From Spirochaetia bacterium UBA6919 (GTDB lineage Bacteria; Spirochaetota; UBA6919): DNA of 11,433 bases. Location of the stretch: contig DKAT01000079.1 in NCBI GenBank assembly GCA_002450905.1, positions 4,729 to 16,161 of the forward strand, in the 5' to 3' direction. Every line of letters begins with the position of its first letter. Positions within the stretch are counted from its first letter, which is position 1. Below are positions 7,602 to 11,433 of the stretch, piece by piece. Position numbers and translations under genes: made by a program. Under the pieces are notes generated by a model. It had not been told where the DNA came from. It was given only the letters and a program-made list of their open reading frames with translations, and did no database searches.

Positions 7602-7618
7602 ATAATATCTTAATAAAC

Positions 7619-7623
7619 AGGAG
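7619..7623 (+). promoter_or_regulatory. Ribosome binding site of dnaN
   Basis: AGGAG ends 5 nt before the ATG at 7629 and fixes this start, which also matches the conserved beta-clamp N-terminus. Confidence 0.75.
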
Positions 7624-7628
7624 AACCC

Positions 7629-8747
7629 ATGAACTTTGTATGCTCAAAATCTGATATCCAAAAAGCCCTATCCCATGCAGAAAGTATCGTATCCACCCGA
7701 ACCACACTGTCAATCCTATCCAATGTTTTGATTGAAACTAAAGATAATAGTATAGAGCTCTCCAGTACAGACCTCGAAGTGGGATACAGAACCTCCATCC
7801 CTTCTGAAATCAATATCTCTGGATCCATTACCATTCAGGCTAAAAAATTATCAGAAATTATAAAATCCTTTCCCGGAGGTAATCTCCAATTCTCAATGGA
7901 CCCCAATAATCGTGTCACCATCAAAACAGAAGACCCTAATTTCAAGGCTAACTTCAAAATCGTCGGTATCCCCAAGGATGATTATCCAAAAATACCCACA
8001 TTTATTGAACAAAATGTCTTAATGATGGATCAATCTCTCTTAAAACACCTGATTAAGAAAACCATATTTTCCGCATCCACAGACGAAGCACGATATTTTT
8101 TGAACGGATTGTATTTTGAAAAAAAGAATGAAAATCTCAATGTAGTCGCCACCGATGGAAAGAGGCTCTCCTATATAAGCACAGATCTCGGGGAAACGGA
8201 AATAGGGGATTTCGATGTGATTATTCCTTCAAAAGTACTCAATGAGCTCATAAAGGTGCTTGGGGATAATGGTCCCTGCCATATATCTCTCACAGAAAGC
8301 AAGGTATTTTTTAAAATGGAGGATACAGAGTTGGTTTCAAATCTCCTCGAAGGACAGTTTCCTAATTACGAGCAGGTCATCCCAACGGGAGCTCACAATA
8401 TCATGACTCTCGAAAATATTGAATTATCCGATGCCGTCAAACGGGTATCCCACATGGTAGATCCCAAATTAGCTCAGATGGTCCTGGATGTTGAACCAGG
8501 AAAGCTAACTCTTAAAGGAAATCATCCGGATCTAGGGGAAGCGAAAGATGAATTACAGGTTGAATACGATGGAGATGAATTAACAGTCGCGTTTAATTAC
8601 CACTATTTGTTGGATGCCTTGAAAGAAATTGATCACAAACAGGTGAGATTCGAGATGTCCGATAATAAAAGTCCTGTGATCGTCCGTGGAACAGATGACG
8701 AGAATTATTTTTCCGTTGTGATGCCCATGAAACTCACTGAAGAATAA
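7629..8747 (+). CDS. dnaN: DNA polymerase III beta subunit (sliding clamp)
   Basis: At 372 residues it is full length for the beta clamp. The dimeric ring encircles DNA and tethers the replicative polymerase and other clamp-binding proteins. Three repeated domains are recognisable. The N-terminal one has MNFVCSKSDIQKALSHAESIV and TTLSILSNVLIET. The middle has the FLNGLYFE and VATDGKRLSYIS signatures (a nearly universal clamp segment). The third ends in ENYFSVVMPMKL, matching the C-terminal MPMR/KL strand that lines the client-binding pocket. No residue loss is apparent. The gene is flanked by a kinase and a decayed stretch instead of dnaA and recF, its frequent neighbours. It has its own promoter and Shine-Dalgarno, and a terminator-like hairpin follows about 95 bp after the stop, so it appears monocistronic. 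Confidence 0.97.
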   Translation: MNFVCSKSDIQKALSHAESIVSTRTTLSILSNVLIETKDNSIELSSTDLEVGYRTSIPSEINISGSITIQAKKLSEIIKSFPGGNLQFSMDPNNRVTIKTEDPNFKANFKIVGIPKDDYPKIPTFIEQNVLMMDQSLLKHLIKKTIFSASTDEARYFLNGLYFEKKNENLNVVATDGKRLSYISTDLGETEIGDFDVIIPSKVLNELIKVLGDNGPCHISLTESKVFFKMEDTELVSNLLEGQFPNYEQVIPTGAHNIMTLENIELSDAVKRVSHMVDPKLAQMVLDVEPGKLTLKGNHPDLGEAKDELQVEYDGDELTVAFNYHYLLDALKEIDHKQVRFEMSDNKSPVIVRGTDDENYFSVVMPMKLTEE

Positions 8748-8842
8748 GTTGTTTTATTCCATCAAATCTTTTTAAATAAGATCTATATTGCTATAACTTG
8801 ATTTAAACTTAATATATTATTAGAGAGTAAATAGCATAGCAC

Positions 8843-8876
8843 AACATCGGAACTAAAAATTTTGATTCCGATTGTT
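8843..8876 (+). terminator. Probable intrinsic terminator after dnaN; copy 2 of the palindromic repeat
   Basis: ATCGGAA (8846-8852) pairs perfectly with TTCCGAT (8866-8872). AAC (8843-8845) extends the stem with GTT (8874-8876) across one bulged T. The 3' side continues as TGTTTTAGCTTT, a fair U-rich tail. The 27-bp core (8846-8872) equals the 5161-5187 core at 23 positions. Confidence 0.65.
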
Positions 8877-8961
8877 TTAGCTTTCGGAGTAATCGGTTAT
8901 CTATTGATAAAATTTTTATGGAGGACTCGAAGATATTATATTGATTTTTTTAGTACTTCTT

Positions 8962-9244
8962 TTACCAGACTACTTTATCATCTTTATACAGTGCTCTCCC
9001 ATTTTCATAATAACATTTCGTTATACCATTGAGCACGCCATTCTCATAACGTCTCAACCACTTTAGCTTCCTACTGGGAAAATATATCTTTGGTGTAGGT
9101 CACCCCTTCTTTGTGAGGTGTTTTTTGTCCTGTGTCACTGGATTTGATTGCGGTATCATCTTTCGTATATCCTGAGCCGCTATAAATCAGGGAGATTAAT
9201 AGGATAATCATGATGCTCAATGATTTTAAGTTTATTTGTTTCGT
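8962..9244 (-). pseudogene. Decayed exported YwqK/MORN-like repeat protein
   Basis: Read on the minus strand, AGGAG (9255-9251) stands 6 nt before ACG (9244-9242), where an ATG would be expected. From this ACG the frame encodes a basic N-terminus and a hydrophobic segment (IMIILLISLIYSG), i.e. a signal peptide, and runs 57 codons to a TAG at 9073-9071. The +1-shifted frame, open after a TGA at 9102-9100, continues as a typical YwqK/MORN-like repeat: IYFPSRKLKWL, then RRYENGVLNGITK, then CYYENGRALYK, ending at a TAA (8964-8962). Joining the frames between about 9099 and 9074 gives a coherent protein of about 93 residues. Loss of the start codon plus a one-base frameshift makes a pseudogene the best reading. 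The intact relatives are repeat proteins sometimes annotated as antitoxin components, of unclear function. An in-frame ATG at 9211-9209 has no ribosome binding site and would lose the basic N-terminus. Confidence 0.75.
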
Positions 9245-9569
9245 AGTTTTCTCCTGTTTATAAATATTTTAAAGGGTTATGTGGAATCGGTTATCCAGGG
9301 TGTTGATGGACTTTTTAATGAGGAGTTTATATATACTGATAATCTTTTATATCTGAAATCCATTTTCCATGGTTCGAGAGCTTCACCATGACAAAGTTGT
9401 TCTTTCGACTTCAATTTTAAAAGAGTATTAGTATATTTTGATATCATTTACGATGTATGAATATTTTACCCTAAATCAACGTACTATAAAATCTCAATGG
9501 GGTCAATTAATAATCGGAGAATTGAAACGGGTTATGGATTTACAATAAGAAATTAATTCACAGGAAATA

Positions 9570-9598
9570 TTGACCTCTCTAGTAGAATATCTTATATT
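9570..9598 (+). promoter_or_regulatory. Promoter of arsS
   Basis: TTGACC (9570-9575, 5/6), a 17-bp spacer and TATATT (9593-9598, 5/6) form a near-ideal sigma70-type promoter. Transcription would start at about 9605, giving a leader of only about 20 nt. No clear ArsR-type dyad operator overlaps it. Confidence 0.65.
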
Positions 9599-9625
9599 AA
9601 TTGCATACTACATAAATAGGTTAAT

Positions 9626-10600
9626 ATGATGACTATAACACGTTTTGAGGAAACCATTCATCGTCCACTCCTCAAGAAATCAATCACTACTCTACAAATC
9701 AATTTAGGTTATAAGTGTAATCAAACTTGTCATCATTGCCATATTTCAGCATCTCCCCGACGTACGGAAGAAATCTCACAGGATGTTATTGATGATCTCA
9801 TTAAAATTATCCGGTTATTTCCACAAATTACAACGGTAGATCTCACAGGGGGAGCACCTGAAATGCATTATGGATTTAGAGATATTGTTCGGGCTACACG
9901 GGATGCGAATAAAGAGATTATTACCCGATCTAATTTAACGATATTCTTTGAAGAGGGGTATCAGGATCTCCCAGATTTCTTTGCAGAACAGGATGTCCAT
10001 GTTGTTGCGAGTCTTCCTTGTTATCTGGAAAATAATGTCGATACCATGAGAGGTCGTGGTGTCTATGAGAAGAGCATATCTGCTATAAAGATCCTTAATG
10101 AAAAGGGATATGGGGATATTCATGTTCTTGATCTTGTTTATAGCCCGTCATTACCCAAATTAGAGAAGTTCTCCTTAGCTCCTGATCAGAAAAAATTAGA
10201 ACAGGATTATAAAAAATACCTGAAAGAGCACTTTGACATTACTTTCAACTCCTTATTAACCTTCACTAATCTCCCTATAGGACGTTTTCAACAGCATCTT
10301 GAGAACTTAAATCTTGATAAATCTTATTTGAAATATCTCTATACGAATTATAATCCATCCACTATAGATCACCTCATGTGCCTGGATCAATTATCGGTAG
10401 ATTATCTTGGAAATCTCTATGATTGTGACTTCAATCAAATTACAGGAGTAATGTGTTCCAATGGAAATGGATCTTCATATACCATAAAATCAATACTGGA
10501 AAGGAACTCCCTTGATATTATTAATGAAGTGCAAGTGAGGGACTATTGTTTCGGATGTACGGCTGGAAGTGGTTCGAGTTGCAGTGGAGCTTTGTTATAG
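9626..10600 (+). CDS. arsS: Arsenosugar biosynthesis radical SAM protein ArsS-like
   Basis: This 324-residue cytoplasmic radical SAM enzyme has the 4Fe-4S motif C31-x3-C35-x2-C38 within YKCNQTCHHCHISASP. A DLTGGAPEM glycine-rich SAM-binding segment follows, then the family-specific C-terminal half with TNLPIGRF, LGNLYDCDFNQ and a closing CFGCTAGSGSSCSGAL. These last elements define the ArsS/SeCys-type radical SAM subgroup, which transfers a 5'-deoxyadenosyl group to dimethylated trivalent arsenic in arsenosugar synthesis. The arsenic methyltransferase ArsM, often adjacent, is not in this window. No selenocysteine codon is needed; the frame ends in an ordinary TAG after ALL. Two consecutive ATGs (9626 and 9629) are possible starts, with a weak AGG 5 nt upstream of the first. 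Family membership is firm; the arsenic substrate is by analogy. Confidence 0.9.
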   Translation: MMTITRFEETIHRPLLKKSITTLQINLGYKCNQTCHHCHISASPRRTEEISQDVIDDLIKIIRLFPQITTVDLTGGAPEMHYGFRDIVRATRDANKEIITRSNLTIFFEEGYQDLPDFFAEQDVHVVASLPCYLENNVDTMRGRGVYEKSISAIKILNEKGYGDIHVLDLVYSPSLPKLEKFSLAPDQKKLEQDYKKYLKEHFDITFNSLLTFTNLPIGRFQQHLENLNLDKSYLKYLYTNYNPSTIDHLMCLDQLSVDYLGNLYDCDFNQITGVMCSNGNGSSYTIKSILERNSLDIINEVQVRDYCFGCTAGSGSSCSGALL

Positions 10601-10666
10601 CCAAAAAATATTTAATTCTCTTGACTAAAATCCTTTTCGTATCCAAATTTAAATCATAACAATATG

Positions 10667-10673
10667 AAAGGAG
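10667..10673 (+). promoter_or_regulatory. Ribosome binding site of the terminal lipoprotein gene
   Basis: AAAGGAG ends 6 nt before the ATG at 10680, an almost ideal Shine-Dalgarno that fixes this start. A TTGACT at 10621-10626 could be a -35 box, but I see no -10 at proper spacing. Confidence 0.75.
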
Positions 10674-10679
10674 ACCAAT

Positions 10680-11433
10680 ATGAAATCATATTCTAAATGG
10701 ATAGTCATTATTATGTCTATCACATTGGTGTATACTGTATTTTCTTGTGCTAAACCAACTCAGGAAAAGAAAGACAAAATTCAATATCTATTAAATGACC
10801 ACTGGAATAAAGGAAATTCAGAATATCAATTATACAAAATGACAATCCCCTGGTATGGAAAGCCACGGCAGTCCAAAGACAGTATGATGGTAATTGTAAA
10901 AGAAGGCTGGGACAGTAAAAAAAATGTCAAAACAGATAACAAGCAGAATATGGACTCTGCTACACTGAAATTCTCGACCTATGATCAGTTTAAAACAGGT
11001 ACATACAACTATTCCTTTAAAGCGGATATATTTTTCAATATACCAAGCGGAGAAGTAGTGAAATATGCTATGGGAAGCCAAGATGGTTGCGGTAATCACT
11101 TCTTTATATACCAGAAAAAAGGCTCTCATGGATTATTTAAGTGGTACTCTTACTGGAATGATCATGGTGAGATTACAATGACAAAACCAGTCAATTCCTT
11201 TGACACCTTTTACGACGCTCTACCTGTCTATCTGCGGTTTAATCTCAATAAAAAATCCTACAAAGCTAAAGTGGTTCAATCTCTCGTTGCAAATCACCCT
11301 CTTATCCCTGATATTAAAGGATTTCCTAAAATCAGTGAAGCTCAAATCACCAATGAACCATCAAATGAGAAGATATATGATCGTGATGTCATTAAGACAA
11401 CAGTCGTTTATGGCGGCAAACCTAGTGTTTATT
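10680..11433 (+). CDS. Exported lipoprotein, C-terminally truncated by the window edge
   Basis: The frame is open from the ATG at 10680 to the last base (251 codons plus one base) with no stop. Residues 1-22 form a lipoprotein signal peptide (KSYSKW, hydrophobic run, lipobox V-F-S-C23), so the mature protein is probably lipid-anchored at C23. The mature part begins with a charged linker, then YQLYKMTIPWYG (about 50-61), a VIVKEGWDSKKNVK segment (about 72-85), FKTGTYNYSFKADIFF, DGCGNHFF and KWYSYWNDHGE. The order of these pieces reminds me of a family of secreted proteins in Bacteroidetes and other Gram-negatives that is frequently misannotated as septum formation inhibitor. That link is from memory and unproven. 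The function is unknown. The gene follows arsS by 79 bp with no terminator between, so co-transcription is possible. Confidence 0.85.
   Translation, partial: MKSYSKWIVIIMSITLVYTVFSCAKPTQEKKDKIQYLLNDHWNKGNSEYQLYKMTIPWYGKPRQSKDSMMVIVKEGWDSKKNVKTDNKQNMDSATLKFSTYDQFKTGTYNYSFKADIFFNIPSGEVVKYAMGSQDGCGNHFFIYQKKGSHGLFKWYSYWNDHGEITMTKPVNSFDTFYDALPVYLRFNLNKKSYKAKVVQSLVANHPLIPDIKGFPKISEAQITNEPSNEKIYDRDVIKTTVVYGGKPSVY

Larger units (their letters stand above)
7233..7628. other. Divergent kinase/dnaN spacer with DnaA-box-like sites (candidate origin or DnaA-regulated region)
   Basis: No gene is visible in these 396 bp. DnaA-box-like 9-mers (consensus TGTGGATAA or its complement) occur at 7364-7372 (TGTTGATAA, 8/9), at 7352-7360 in the opposite orientation (TTATCGAAA, 7/9), at 7478-7486 (TGTTAATAA, 7/9) and at 7386-7394 (TGTTAATAG, 6/9). 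The 7364 and 7386 sites have the same orientation and lie 22 bp apart. To the right is a very A+T-rich block (about 7560-7617) with repeated TATAATAAT and a perfect palindrome, resembling an unwinding element. oriC often lies beside dnaN, which motivates the idea. No perfect DnaA box is present, and low-G+C DNA yields such near matches easily. Confidence 0.4.
8748..9625. other. Gene-poor stretch between dnaN and arsS
   Basis: These 878 bp contain no intact gene that I can support. They hold the dnaN terminator-like hairpin (8843-8876), a minus-strand pseudogene (8962-9244), a plus-strand region of uncertain decayed coding character (about 9270-9600) and the arsS promoter (9570-9598). The rest shows no structure I can name. 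Confidence 0.6.

Noticed and set aside
7480..7834. Minus-strand ORFs of 77 and 74 codons over the dnaN promoter and start.
   Set aside because: They run antisense to the conserved dnaN start and promoter and show no recognisable domain.
9099..9126. CACC...GGTG followed by six T's on the plus strand, resembling an intrinsic terminator.
   Set aside because: The stem is only four pairs and the sequence is explained as codons of the minus-strand pseudogene; no plus-strand gene ends there.
8891..9295. 11-bp direct repeat AATCGGTTATC at 8891-8901 and 9285-9295 flanking the pseudogene, like a target-site duplication.
   Set aside because: In A+T-rich DNA a match of this length within 400 bp is expected about once in a window this size, and no terminal inverted repeats or transposase accompany it.
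9626..10600. Selenocysteine-containing version of the ArsS-type enzyme.
   Set aside because: All expected cysteines are encoded by ordinary TGT/TGC codons and there is no in-frame TGA before the TAG stop.
10830..11129. Minus-strand 99-codon hydrophobic ORF near the right edge.
   Set aside because: It lies within the lipoprotein gene, which has a lipobox and a strong Shine-Dalgarno; the minus ORF has neither.

Overview
The window is 11.4 kb of low-G+C bacterial chromosome. Its gene content is mostly housekeeping, with a short decayed stretch on the right. Diderm traits (a 7TM-DISM sensor kinase, an exported lipoprotein with a V-F-S-C lipobox, many signal peptides), low G+C, purine-rich Shine-Dalgarno sites and the dnaN/uvrC/yajQ mix would fit a spirochaete or another Gram-negative lineage. 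That placement is inference only; no rRNA is present.

Layout, left to right. (1) The 3' two-thirds of uvrC (+) runs in from the left edge. It converges with a minus-strand pair: an exported SH3-domain protein and a DUF1848 protein with a C-terminal radical-SAM-like cysteine motif. (2) Divergent from these is a plus-strand block: an unrecognised 62-residue basic protein, then yajQ, whose stop codon overlaps the start of a Gfo/Idh/MocA oxidoreductase by one base. (3) A palindrome at 5150-5198 separates the oxidoreductase from a large minus-strand 7TM-DISM sensor histidine kinase. (4) Divergent from the kinase is dnaN (beta clamp). The 396-bp spacer holds opposing sigma70-type promoters, several DnaA-box-like 9-mers, an A+T-rich block and a perfect 16-bp palindrome. 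This could be an origin or a DnaA-controlled promoter region, although dnaA and recF are not adjacent. (5) After dnaN comes a hairpin nearly identical in sequence to the 5161-5187 palindrome, then about 0.85 kb without an intact gene. That stretch contains a clear minus-strand pseudogene of a YwqK/MORN-like exported protein, with its start codon changed to ACG and a frameshift. (6) The right end carries an arsS-type radical SAM gene behind a good promoter, without the usual arsM partner in view. It is followed by a lipoprotein gene with a strong ribosome binding site that runs off the window.

Functionally, uvrC (excision repair) and dnaN (replication) are core genes. YajQ and the oxidoreductase are probably translated together. 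The kinase senses something outside the inner membrane and must pass phosphate to a separate partner, because it has no receiver domain. ArsS suggests conversion of methylated arsenic to arsenosugar precursors. I found no CRISPR array, tRNA, insertion sequence or recognised defence system. The most novel-looking items are the repeated palindrome, the dnaN upstream region, the small protein and the two poorly characterised protein families (DUF1848 and the terminal lipoprotein).
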